Source: Kitasatospora sp. SUK 42 (GTDB lineage Bacteria; Actinomycetota; Actinomycetes; Streptomycetales; Streptomycetaceae). From it: a stretch of 64,000 nucleotides of DNA. Shown here piece by piece: positions 21,103 through 29,051 of the stretch. The stretch is from positions 1,706,330 to 1,770,329 of the forward strand of contig NZ_LFMD02000003.1 in NCBI RefSeq assembly GCF_015776785.2. Direction: 5' to 3'. A model generated the notes under the pieces. It worked only from the letters and a program-made list of their open reading frames with translations. It was not told where the DNA came from and did not search any database. Both the position numbers and the translations under genes were made by a program. The stretch's first letter is position 1, and every line of letters starts with the position of its first letter.

Positions 21103-21140
21103 GGACGGCCCCCGGGGAAGCGTTTCTCCGGGGGCCGTCC
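21103..21140 (-). terminator. Terminator of disA
   Basis: 13-bp stem GGACGGCCCCCGG / CCGGGGGCCGTCC around a 12-base loop, 18 bases past the disA stop on the minus strand. Confidence 0.85.
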
Positions 21141-21157
21141 GCAGGCTGGTCGTCCGG

Positions 21158-22267
21158 TCAGACGTAGCGCTCCAGGATGGACGATTCGGCAAGGCGGGAC
21201 AGGCCCTCGCGGACCGAGCGGGCGCGGGTCTCGCCGACGCCCTCGACCGTCTGGAGGTCGTCGATGCTGGCGGCGAGCAGCTTCTGCAGGCCGCCGAAGT
21301 GCTCGACCAGGCGCTCTATCACCGTGTTGGGCAGGCGCGGGATCTTCGCCAGCAGGCGGTAGCCGCGCGGGGAGACGGCGGAGTCCAGCGACTCCGGCGA
21401 GCCCGAGTAGCCGAGCGCCTTGGCGACCGTCTGGAGGTCCAGCAGTTCGGCGTGGGTGAGCGCCTCCAGGTCGGCCAGCACCTCGTTGACCGTCCGGCCC
21501 TTCTTGGCGGCCCGCTCGGGGAAGTAGTCCCGGGCGACCAGTTCGCGCTCCGGCTCCACGCCCGCGATCAGCTCGTCCAGCTGGAGCGAGAGCAGCCGGC
21601 CGTCGATGCCGAGCTCCAGCACGTAGCCGGCGATCTCGGTGGCGATCAGCCGGACCATCTCCAGGCGCTGGGCCACCGCCGTGACGTCCCGGACCGTCAC
21701 CAGGTCCTCGATCTCCAGCGCGGAGAGCGTGCCGGCCACCTCGTCCAGGCGCAGCTTGTAGCGCTCCAGGGTGGCCAGCGCCTGGTTGGCGCGGGAGAGG
21801 ACCGTGGTGGAGTCCTCCAGCACCCGGCGGGTGCCGTTGACGTACATGGCGATCAGCCGCATCGAGTGCGAGACCGCGACCACCGGGAAGCCGGTCTGCC
21901 GGTTGACCCGCTCGGCGGTGCGGTGGCGGGTGCCCGTCTCGTCGGTGGGGATGGTGGAGTCCGGCATCAGGTGGACGCCGGCCCGGACGATCTTGGTGAT
22001 GTCCTTGTCGAGGACCACCGCGCCGTCGAGCTTGCACAGCTCGCGCAGACGGGTCGCGCTGAACTCGACGTCCAGGACGAACCCGCCGGTGCACAGGGAC
22101 TCGACGGTCTTGTCGAAGCCCAGCACGATCAGGCCACCGGTGTTGGCCCGCAGGACCCGTTCCAGGCCGTCACGAAGCGCGGTACCGGGCGCGATGGCGG
22201 TGAGGGAGGCCCGCAGCAGGGCCTCCTCACGGGAGGCCTTGTCCGCCCCCCGGTCGCTGGCTGCCAC
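21158..22267 (-). CDS. disA: DisA diadenylate cyclase / DNA-integrity scanning protein
   Basis: Makes cyclic di-AMP from two ATP; octameric, binds branched DNA. 369 residues: DAC domain with KLDGAVVLDKD (DGA, residues 81-83) and TDETGTRHRTAERV (RHR, 114-116), both catalytic, then a helical linker and a C-terminal HhH domain (QTVEGVGETRARSVREGL). The GTG start at 22267 has GGAGGAG upstream. Follows radA on the same strand (150 bases between), the conserved radA-disA order; RadA is known to modulate DisA in other bacteria. Cyclic di-AMP controls osmolyte transport and ydaO switches in streptomycetes. Confidence 0.96.
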   Translation of the reverse strand: MAASDRGADKASREEALLRASLTAIAPGTALRDGLERVLRANTGGLIVLGFDKTVESLCTGGFVLDVEFSATRLRELCKLDGAVVLDKDITKIVRAGVHLMPDSTIPTDETGTRHRTAERVNRQTGFPVVAVSHSMRLIAMYVNGTRRVLEDSTTVLSRANQALATLERYKLRLDEVAGTLSALEIEDLVTVRDVTAVAQRLEMVRLIATEIAGYVLELGIDGRLLSLQLDELIAGVEPERELVARDYFPERAAKKGRTVNEVLADLEALTHAELLDLQTVAKALGYSGSPESLDSAVSPRGYRLLAKIPRLPNTVIERLVEHFGGLQKLLAASIDDLQTVEGVGETRARSVREGLSRLAESSILERYV

Positions 22268-22339
22268 GTGACTCCTCCGGTCGACCCGTGCCGCGCGCCT
22301 CACGCCTTGCGCCGGTCCGCGGTCTGTTGCTCTGTCGCT

Positions 22340-22358
22340 CAGTACCGCTCCGGTACTG
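22340..22358. promoter_or_regulatory. Palindrome in the radA-disA gap
   Basis: CAGTACC-GCTCC-GGTACTG, perfect 7-bp arms, about 75 bases upstream of the disA start. Could be an operator for a separate disA promoter or an attenuating hairpin. Confidence 0.35.
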
Positions 22359-22417
22359 CCTTTTGGCCAATGAGACTGGGGAAAGTCTAACTGCGTGCGG
22401 CTTCGGCAGGGCTTGGG

Positions 22418-23929
22418 TCAGCGCAGTTCGTCGGAGTCGAGCGGCTCCCAGCCGTCCATCAGCTCCTCCGGGTAGGCCGGGACCGGGGCCGCGCGGGGTG
22501 CCGGCGGGGCCGACGGGGCCTCACCACGCGCCTCGCCGCGCGGCTTGGCGGCGGCCCGGCGGCGGCCCGGGATGGCCCGCAGCGCCTCGCCGATGTCGGC
22601 CACCTCGACCACCTTCATGCCCGGCGGCACCTTGCCCGGGTCCGGCGGGACCAGGGCGTGGGTGAAGCCCAGCCGGTGCGCCTCGGCGAGCCGCCGCTGC
22701 ACACCCGTCACCCGCCGCACCTCGCCCGCGAGGCCGACCTCGCCGATCGCCACCAGGTTGCTGGGCAGCGGGGTGTCGGTGGAGGAACTGGCCACCGCGA
22801 GCGCGACCGCGAGGTCCGCGGAGGGCTCGGACAGCTTCACCCCGCCGACCGTCGCGGTGTAGATGTCCTGCTTGCCGAGCTTCACCCCGCCGTGCCGCTC
22901 GACCACGGCCAGGATCATCGCGATCCGGGGCGACTCCAGGCCCGAGGTGGTGCGGCGCGGGGAGGGGATCTGCGAATCCACCATCAGCGCCTGCACCTCG
23001 GCCACCAGCGGGCGCTTGCCCTCCAGGGTGACGGTGAGGCAGGTGCCCGGAACGGGCTTGTCACGCCTGGTCAGGAAGAGGCCGGACGGGTCGGCCAGGC
23101 CGACGATGCCCTCGTCGTGCAGCTCGAAGCAGCCCACCTCGTCGGTGGCTCCGTAGCGGTTCTTGACGCCGCGGATGAGCCGGAGCCGGGCGTGCCGGTC
23201 GCCCTCGAAGCTCAGCACCACGTCCACCAGGTGCTCCAGCAGGCGCGGGCCGGCGATCTGGCCGTCCTTGGTCACGTGGCCGACCAGCAGGGTGGCCATG
23301 CCCCGCTCCTTGGACGCCCGGATCAGCGCGTTCGCCACCTCGCGGACCTGGGCCGGGCCGCCGGGGGCGCCGTCCAGCTCGGCCGAGGCGATGGTCTGCA
23401 CCGAGTCCAGGATCAGCAGGCCGGGGTTGACCGCCTCGATGTGCCCGAGCACGGCGCCGAGGTCGGACTCGGCGGCGAGGTAGAGGTGCTCGGAGAGCGC
23501 GTTGATCCGGTCGGCGCGCAGCCGGACCTGGCTCGCCGACTCCTCGCCGGTGACGTAGAGCGTGCGGTGCTGCCCGGTGGCCGCCTTGGCGGCGACGTCC
23601 AGCAGCAGGGTGGACTTGCCGACGCCGGGCTCGCCGGCCAGCAGCACCACCGCGCCGGGGACCAGCCCGCCGCCGAGCACCCGGTCCAGCTCCGGCACGC
23701 CCGTCGAGCGGGCCGTCGCGACCTGGCCGTCCACCTGGGCGATCGGGCGGGCGGGCGCACTGACCGGGCCGGCCGCGGTGGTGCGGATCGGCACCGCGCC
23801 GTACTCCTCGACCGTGCCCCAGGCGTTGCACTCCGGGCAGCGGCCGACCCACTTGGGCAGCTGGTTGCCGCACTCGGTGCAGCGGTAGGCCGGGCGCGGC
23901 TTGGCGGTGGTCTTGGAACGCGGAGGCAT
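22418..23929 (-). CDS. radA: DNA repair protein RadA
   Basis: RecA-like ATPase/helicase that extends recombination intermediates. 503 residues: C4 zinc finger (C17, C20, C31, C34), Walker A GEPGVGKST (99-107), KNRYG motif (VKNRYGATDEVG), and a C-terminal Lon-like domain (LAVALAVASSSTDTPLP). All functional motifs intact. ATG at 23929 is preceded by TACGGT (minus strand, 23942-23937) at seven bases, so it may be leaderless; the upstream extension to 23986 is unlikely. First gene of the radA-disA pair. Confidence 0.96.
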   Translation of the reverse strand: MPPRSKTTAKPRPAYRCTECGNQLPKWVGRCPECNAWGTVEEYGAVPIRTTAAGPVSAPARPIAQVDGQVATARSTGVPELDRVLGGGLVPGAVVLLAGEPGVGKSTLLLDVAAKAATGQHRTLYVTGEESASQVRLRADRINALSEHLYLAAESDLGAVLGHIEAVNPGLLILDSVQTIASAELDGAPGGPAQVREVANALIRASKERGMATLLVGHVTKDGQIAGPRLLEHLVDVVLSFEGDRHARLRLIRGVKNRYGATDEVGCFELHDEGIVGLADPSGLFLTRRDKPVPGTCLTVTLEGKRPLVAEVQALMVDSQIPSPRRTTSGLESPRIAMILAVVERHGGVKLGKQDIYTATVGGVKLSEPSADLAVALAVASSSTDTPLPSNLVAIGEVGLAGEVRRVTGVQRRLAEAHRLGFTHALVPPDPGKVPPGMKVVEVADIGEALRAIPGRRRAAAKPRGEARGEAPSAPPAPRAAPVPAYPEELMDGWEPLDSDELR

Positions 23930-24070
23930 GCGGCCCACCGTAGCGCCTGGGTACGACAGCGCCCGGTCCCGTGGCACGGCCCACACAGATGGGCGATGTT
24001 GTTACCCGAAAGAAGTACATACACGGCGAACGACGGGGCCGGTCGGCCCTTCGTGCCTACCGTCGTACGG

Positions 24071-25915
24071 GTGACAACGCGAACTGTTGGACCCGGGGCC
24101 GGGACGCGGGCCGCCGCGGTGCTCGCGGCGTACGACCGGCAGGCGGACGCCCTGTTCACCTACTGCCTCTCGGTGCTGTGCGAGCACGACGCGGCCGCCG
24201 CGGCGCTGCGCGAGGTCCGCGAGCTGGCGCGGCGGCACGGCACCCGGCTGGCCGAGCCCGGGCTGGTGCGGGCGTGGCTGTTCTCGCTGGCCCGCTACTG
24301 CTGCCTGCGGCGGCTGGCGGACGGGACCGGGCGGGAACCCGGGGCGGAGCCGGCCGAGGCCGAGGCGGCCCGGCGGCGGCGCGAGCTGGCCTCGCTCGCC
24401 TGGCCGGAGGCGGCCGGTACGGACCCGGAGCAGCGCGAGGCGCTGGAACTGTCCGTCCGGCACCGGCTGACCCCGCTGGAGGTCGCGGCGGTCCTGGGCC
24501 TGCCGTTCGAACGGACCCGCGAACTGCTCGCCGCCGCCGAGGCCGAGGTCGCCCGGACCAGGACGGCGCTGCTGGTGCTCGGGGTGGGCAACTGCCCGGA
24601 GCTGGACCGGCTCGGCGGCGCCGGGGCGGAGTCCTGGCGGGACTGGGTGCTCGGCCCGGCGCTGCGGCGGGAGCTGGTGCAGCACGTGGTGGACTGCCCG
24701 ACCTGCCGGGGGACGGCGGAGCGGGTGGCCGCCGGGGAGGCGGCGGAGGGCCCGCCGGGGCGGGCGGGGCTGCGGCTGCTGACCGCGCCCGTGCCGGTGG
24801 CGGACGGGGTGGTGGCGTGTCCGCCGTCGGCGGGCGGGGCGGGCGGGGCGGGGTTGCGGTTCGACCACGGCGGCTTCCCCCGGCACCGCGCGCCGGACAC
24901 GGGCCGGGGGCTGGCGGTCCGGCGGCGGGTGGTGACCACCGGGGTGCTCGCGGCCGTGCTGGCGGCGCCGGTGGTCGCGCTCTGGGCCGGGCACCGGGGC
25001 GATGGCGGGGCGGGGTCGCCGGCCGCGGTCTCGGCGGTGCGGGTCGACGGGGCCGGACGGCAGGGCGGGCAGCGGCCGCCGCAACCGCCGTCGGCGGCGG
25101 GGGAGGCGGCGGGCGCGGCCGGCGGCCCCGGAATGCAGGGGGCGCAGGGGGCGCAGGGGATGCCGGGGATGGAGCTGGCGGGTGCGGGGGTACGTGGTTC
25201 GGGCGGGGTGGGCTCGGGCGGTGCAGAAACGTTGCTTCCGGGCTTCGCTCGGCTCGTCTTCCAAGGGCCGCTGGTCCCGGTGCCGGCCCGGGACACGACG
25301 CGGCTCGACAGCCCGGCCCTGGTCGCCGCCCCCGCCCTCGCGGTCGAGCGGGCCTCCGCCCCCGGACCGGACCCGGTCGACCGAGCCCCGGCCGGGCTGC
25401 TCACCGTCGAGGCCAGCGAGTACGGCAACCGGACAGTGATCACCCTCACCAACTCCGGTACGACGGAGATCCGTTGGCACGCCGTGACGGACGCCGACTG
25501 GCTGCGGCTCAGCCGCGACTCGGGGGCGCTGGCGCCCGGGCAGCGGATCACCGTGATCGTCACGGTGGACCAGGACCGCGCGCCCACCACGCACTGGACC
25601 GCCCGGATCGCGCTGCCGCCCTCGCAGGCGGTGGTCACCCTGGAGGGCGGGCCGCAGAACCGGGGCGGCTCGGCGTCCTCCCCGGCGGAGCCGCCGCCGG
25701 GAGCGGGCGGGACGGCGACAGCCACCCCGACGGCGGGGCCGACGACGCCGACGCCGACGCCGAGCGGGCCGTCGGGCACCCCGTCGGGCACGCCCTCCTC
25801 GGCGCCCTCGCCCTCCGGATCGGCCTCGCCGAGCGGCACACCGACGCCCTCGGAGACCGGCACGGCGTCACCGCACCCGACGGGCACGGCGACGGCGGAC
25901 CCGTCGGGGCACTAG
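24071..25915 (+). CDS. Membrane-tethered sigma-like protein with extracellular BACON domain
   Basis: 614 residues in an unusual order. Residues about 1-185 resemble a degenerate ECF sigma factor: region 2-like YDRQADALFTYCLSVLCEHD and VRAWLFSLARYCCLRRLAD, region 4-like RHRLTPLEVAAVLGLPFERT. Then VQHVVDCPTCRGTAERV resembles a zinc-binding anti-sigma helix, one membrane helix (VVTTGVLAAVLAAPVVALWA, about 290), a Gly/Gln linker, and an outer BACON-like beta domain (LLTVEASEYGNRTVITLTNS, EIRWHAVTDADWLRLSRDSG) with a Ser/Thr/Pro tail. GTG at 24071 lies seven bases after TACCGT. Divergent from radA. Function unknown. Confidence 0.8.
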   Translation: MTTRTVGPGAGTRAAAVLAAYDRQADALFTYCLSVLCEHDAAAAALREVRELARRHGTRLAEPGLVRAWLFSLARYCCLRRLADGTGREPGAEPAEAEAARRRRELASLAWPEAAGTDPEQREALELSVRHRLTPLEVAAVLGLPFERTRELLAAAEAEVARTRTALLVLGVGNCPELDRLGGAGAESWRDWVLGPALRRELVQHVVDCPTCRGTAERVAAGEAAEGPPGRAGLRLLTAPVPVADGVVACPPSAGGAGGAGLRFDHGGFPRHRAPDTGRGLAVRRRVVTTGVLAAVLAAPVVALWAGHRGDGGAGSPAAVSAVRVDGAGRQGGQRPPQPPSAAGEAAGAAGGPGMQGAQGAQGMPGMELAGAGVRGSGGVGSGGAETLLPGFARLVFQGPLVPVPARDTTRLDSPALVAAPALAVERASAPGPDPVDRAPAGLLTVEASEYGNRTVITLTNSGTTEIRWHAVTDADWLRLSRDSGALAPGQRITVIVTVDQDRAPTTHWTARIALPPSQAVVTLEGGPQNRGGSASSPAEPPPGAGGTATATPTAGPTTPTPTPSGPSGTPSGTPSSAPSPSGSASPSGTPTPSETGTASPHPTGTATADPSGH

Positions 25916-25917
25916 TC

Positions 25918-26054
25918 AGGGCCTGTCCGGCGGATCGTGTCGGATCAGACCACGGCGCCCGAGTGCGTGCGTCGCAAGGCGCAGGCGGGAGCACCTCCCG
26001 GCCGAAGGCTGGGGGCACGTCGCGGGCCCGGCAAGGATCCGCCGGACCGGCCCT
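25918..26054. mobile_element. Miniature repeat element (MITE-like), 137 bp
   Basis: Ends are an imperfect inverted repeat: left AGGGCCTGTCCGGCGGATC (25918-25936) and right GATCCGCCGGACCGGCCCT (26036-26054), 18 of 19 paired. No ORF inside. A direct repeat AGTC (25914-25917, 26055-26058) flanks it and looks like a target duplication. Interior phrases such as GGCGGGAGCACCTCCCGGCC are, from memory, common in streptomycete intergenic regions. It sits exactly between the stop codons of two convergent genes and supplies the first two bases of the right gene's stop (complement of CTA). Confidence 0.7.
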
Positions 26055-27390
26055 AGTCCACGCGCTGGATCGGGGGGAGCTGGTAGCTGCCGTCCAGCAC
26101 CGGTGCCTTCGGCTGGTAGAGCCGGATGATCGGGCGGAACTCGCCGGGCGGGGTGGGGAGCCAGTTGGCGGCGGCGACGGGGTCCTCGGGCTGGTCGTGC
26201 TGGAGGGTCAGGGTCAGTGAGCCGTCCTCGGCGTGGACCAGGCCGGGGGTGCGGTCGCCGATCGAGTAGCGGTCGATCGGGTTCTCCACCAGGTAGTAGT
26301 CCGGGACGGAGTACATCGTGACGGACCAGAAGGCCTCGACCGGCGGCGGCTGGTCGAAGCGGAGGGTGTAGGCGTGGGCGCCGTTGAGCGGGTGGCCGTC
26401 GGAGTCGTCGTAGGTCATCGCGTACGAGGCCTCGTAGGAGTGGTTGCCCCACAGCCCGGCCCGGGCGGCGGCCGCTCGGCTGAGGTAGGCGGCGCGGCGG
26501 TCGGGGATGCGCCACTCGGGGTCGTCCAGGGTGCCGGGGCCGAGGTGGTCGATGCTGTAGTCGAAGAGGTGGAGTGTGGAGCGCCACTCGCCGGGCGGGT
26601 GGTCCTCGGGCGGGCGGGTGGCGGCGTCGACCCGCTCGCGCCCGGCGGCCAGGCCCTTGGCGAGCGCGAGGGTCCACTCCGGGGCGGCCGCGCGGTACGG
26701 CGAGACCCCGTCGTCCAGCAGGCCGAGCGGGGCGAAGCGGCGCTGGTACTCGATGTCGGGGGTGGCCGGCGGGAAGGCCTGCATCCACACCCGCAGGCGC
26801 TCGAAGAAGGCCAGCCGCTCGGGGACGTCCGGGTCGGGCTCGGGCAGTCCGGCGACCAGGCCGCCGCGCTCCAGCGGCTCCAGCCGCAGGCCCTCCTGCA
26901 GGGCCCGGACCCGGGACAGGTCGCCCGGGCCGGTGCAGGCGAAGCGGCCGACCACGGTGCCGACGGTGGTCGGCATTTCGATCACCCGGTTCGGGTCCGG
27001 CGGGGTGCCGTGCCAGTCCGGTGGGACGATCAGCCAGGTCTGTGCGCCGGTGCCGGTGGCCCGGCGGCCGAGGTAGGCGACGTTGTCCGTCCAGGCGCCG
27101 ATGAACTGCAGCACGTAGTAGGCGTCCGCGGTGTCCGGGACGTGCAGCACCTGCGGGCCCTCGGAGAGGTCGAGCTGGGCGATCGAGTAGATCGTGTCGT
27201 TGTTGACGGAGACGAACGGATCGCCCGGTCCGGCCAGCCGGGTGGCGTGGCTGAAGTGGTTGTACGGCGCCGCCGGGAGGGTGCCCAGGCCGCCGTCGGC
27301 GAAGCGCTGGACCATGGTGAGGCCGGCGACCAGCGGGTAGCCGTAGACGTAGGCGTCGGCGGCCAGGGCCTCCAGCTCGGGCTGGTTCAT
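26053..27390 (-). CDS. DUF1254/DUF1214 protein, copy 1
   Basis: 445 residues. N-terminal DUF1254 (AADAYVYGYPLVAGLTMV, VSVNNDTIYSIAQLDL, DAYYVLQFIGAWTDNVAYLG) and C-terminal DUF1214 (FWSVTMYSVPDYYLVENPID, RYSIGDRTPGL, NWLPTPPGEFRPIIRLYQP). No signal peptide is visible, so it is probably cytoplasmic, unlike many Gram-negative members. GAAGGA precedes the ATG. The stop codon is shared with the end of the adjacent repeat element. Enzymatic role of the family is not established. Tandem with a paralogue of the same length. Confidence 0.88.
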   Translation of the reverse strand: MNQPELEALAADAYVYGYPLVAGLTMVQRFADGGLGTLPAAPYNHFSHATRLAGPGDPFVSVNNDTIYSIAQLDLSEGPQVLHVPDTADAYYVLQFIGAWTDNVAYLGRRATGTGAQTWLIVPPDWHGTPPDPNRVIEMPTTVGTVVGRFACTGPGDLSRVRALQEGLRLEPLERGGLVAGLPEPDPDVPERLAFFERLRVWMQAFPPATPDIEYQRRFAPLGLLDDGVSPYRAAAPEWTLALAKGLAAGRERVDAATRPPEDHPPGEWRSTLHLFDYSIDHLGPGTLDDPEWRIPDRRAAYLSRAAAARAGLWGNHSYEASYAMTYDDSDGHPLNGAHAYTLRFDQPPPVEAFWSVTMYSVPDYYLVENPIDRYSIGDRTPGLVHAEDGSLTLTLQHDQPEDPVAAANWLPTPPGEFRPIIRLYQPKAPVLDGSYQLPPIQRVD

Positions 27391-27465
27391 CGGGGGTCCT
27401 TCGTCCGGTAGGGGTGGTCGGCGCGGGCCGGAACAGCGCGCGGTCGGGGTCGGCGCGGGCCGGGG

Positions 27466-28803
27466 TCAGCGCGGGTCGAGCGGCGGGGGCCGCCAGCGTC
27501 CGTCCAGGACGGACGGGTCCGGTCCGTAGAGCCGGATCACGACGGTGAACGGGCCGTCGGGGGCGGGCAGCCAGTTGGCGGAGTGCTGGGCGTCGGCGGG
27601 CCGCTTGTGCTGGACGTAGAGGGTGAGTCCGCCGTCCGGGTCGCGGACCAGGCCGGGGGTGCGGTCGCCGATCGAGTAGCGGTCCAGGGTGTTGTCGACC
27701 AGCCGGCCGCCGGGGAGGGCGTACATGGTGGCGGACCAGGAGAACCGGGCCGGGGGCAGGCCGCCCGGGCCGAAGCGGATGAGGTGGTCGCGGTCGCTGG
27801 CGTTGGGCGGGCGACGGCCGGCGCTGTCCGCCGTCCAGCCGCCGCGCCAGACCTCCTCGGCGGGCAGCCCGTAGAGGTCGAGCCGCGCACCGAGCGCCTG
27901 GCGGAGGAAGTCGGCGCCGATCCGTTCGCGGGTGCCGAAGAGGGCCGCCTCGGCGGGGAGTTCGGCGGTGCCGCGCTCCAGCCGCACCCGGCCGTCGGCG
28001 ATGCCGCGCTCGATCTCGGCGCGGACCTCCAGGGGCAGGGCGGCGGGCTCGAACTCGCCCCGGCCGTCGATGCCGAGGTCCGCCAGACGGCCGCGCAGGT
28101 CGGCCTCGGCGGGCGGCAGCGCGCTGGTCAGCGGGAAGAAGCCGAGCAGGAAGTCGAGGAGGCCGAGGCACTCGACGGTGTCCACCACCTCGTCGCGCCA
28201 GACCGGCCAGACCGGCTCGGGGGCGGGCGGCGGCGCGGGCGTCCCGGCGTACTCGTGCAGCGGGCGCAGCCGGTACTGCTCCTGGAGGGCCTTCAGTTCG
28301 GCCAGGTCGGCGGGGGTGTTCCCGGTCCGGCCGGTGCGGCCGACGATGCCGACCAGCCGGCTGGCGGTGCGGATGACGCTCTTGACGCCGGGCGGGGGCT
28401 CGCCCTGCCAGTCGGGGCCGGCCACCAGGTGGTCGCCGGCCTCCTGGCCGGTGGTCAGGGCGCCGATGAACCCGGCGTGGACGGTGTCGAGGTCGTGCAC
28501 CGGGAGGACGTAGTAGCGGTCCTCGGCGGGGACGGAGACCACCCAGGGCTCGGCCCGCAGGTCCAGCCAGGCCCAGGAGCGGGGGGTGTCGTTGTCGGGG
28601 GCGACGAGGTCGGTGTCGGCGGGGGTGAAGGGCCGTGGGTGGTGGCGGAAGACGCCGAAGCCGCCGACGTAGCCGGGGTCCGCGTCGTCCAGCGCCTGGG
28701 CGTAGAGGGTGCGGTAGTTCCGCAGGATCGGATAGGCGCGGATCCAGGCCTCGGCGGCGGTCGCGCGGACGGTGGCCGGGTCCACGAGTGCCGGGTTGAC
28801 CAT
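27466..28803 (-). CDS. DUF1254/DUF1214 protein, copy 2
   Basis: 445 residues, same domain order as the next gene downstream: AEAWIRAYPILRNYRTLYAQ and RYYVLPVHDLDTVHAGFIGA (DUF1254), FSWSATMYALPGGRLVDNTL, RYSIGDRTPGL and NWLPAPDGPFTVVIRLYGP (DUF1214). Similarity is clear in the C-terminal half and weak in the N-terminal half, so the duplication is old. ATG at 28803 with GGGAGAG upstream; the 19-codon upstream extension is not supported. First gene of a two-gene unit; 75 bases to copy 1. Confidence 0.87.
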   Translation of the reverse strand: MVNPALVDPATVRATAAEAWIRAYPILRNYRTLYAQALDDADPGYVGGFGVFRHHPRPFTPADTDLVAPDNDTPRSWAWLDLRAEPWVVSVPAEDRYYVLPVHDLDTVHAGFIGALTTGQEAGDHLVAGPDWQGEPPPGVKSVIRTASRLVGIVGRTGRTGNTPADLAELKALQEQYRLRPLHEYAGTPAPPPAPEPVWPVWRDEVVDTVECLGLLDFLLGFFPLTSALPPAEADLRGRLADLGIDGRGEFEPAALPLEVRAEIERGIADGRVRLERGTAELPAEAALFGTRERIGADFLRQALGARLDLYGLPAEEVWRGGWTADSAGRRPPNASDRDHLIRFGPGGLPPARFSWSATMYALPGGRLVDNTLDRYSIGDRTPGLVRDPDGGLTLYVQHKRPADAQHSANWLPAPDGPFTVVIRLYGPDPSVLDGRWRPPPLDPR

Positions 28804-28936
28804 GCTGTCGCTCTCCCACTGCCGGTGAAGATCGGATTCGCAGGACAGATCGGTACACATCGGATGCTAAGTGGGGCGGGGTGGGGCGGCATGTCGGGTG
28901 GTCCGTGCCCGCACGGGTCCGTCGGCGCGCCCCGGG

Positions 28937-29016
28937 CGGTGCTCCGCTCAGCGCGGGGTCGACGGTGCTCCCCTCGGCGCGAGGTCGGACGGTGCTCTGC
29001 TCAGCGCGAAGTCGGG
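28937..29016. repeat. Three tandem imperfect 26-27-bp repeats
   Basis: Units 28937-28962, 28963-28989 and 28990-29016, each beginning CGGTGCTC and containing CAGCGCG or CGGCGCG then GTCG. They lie between divergent genes (28803 and 29052). Confidence 0.75.
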
Positions 29017-29051
29017 CGTAGCCGCGGGGCGGCGGGGAGAGGCTGGCCGGT

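Noticed and set aside
22658..24070. Upstream extension of the sigma/BACON gene through radA
   Set aside because: The extension is antisense to radA; the GTG at 24071 with TACCGT upstream explains the start.
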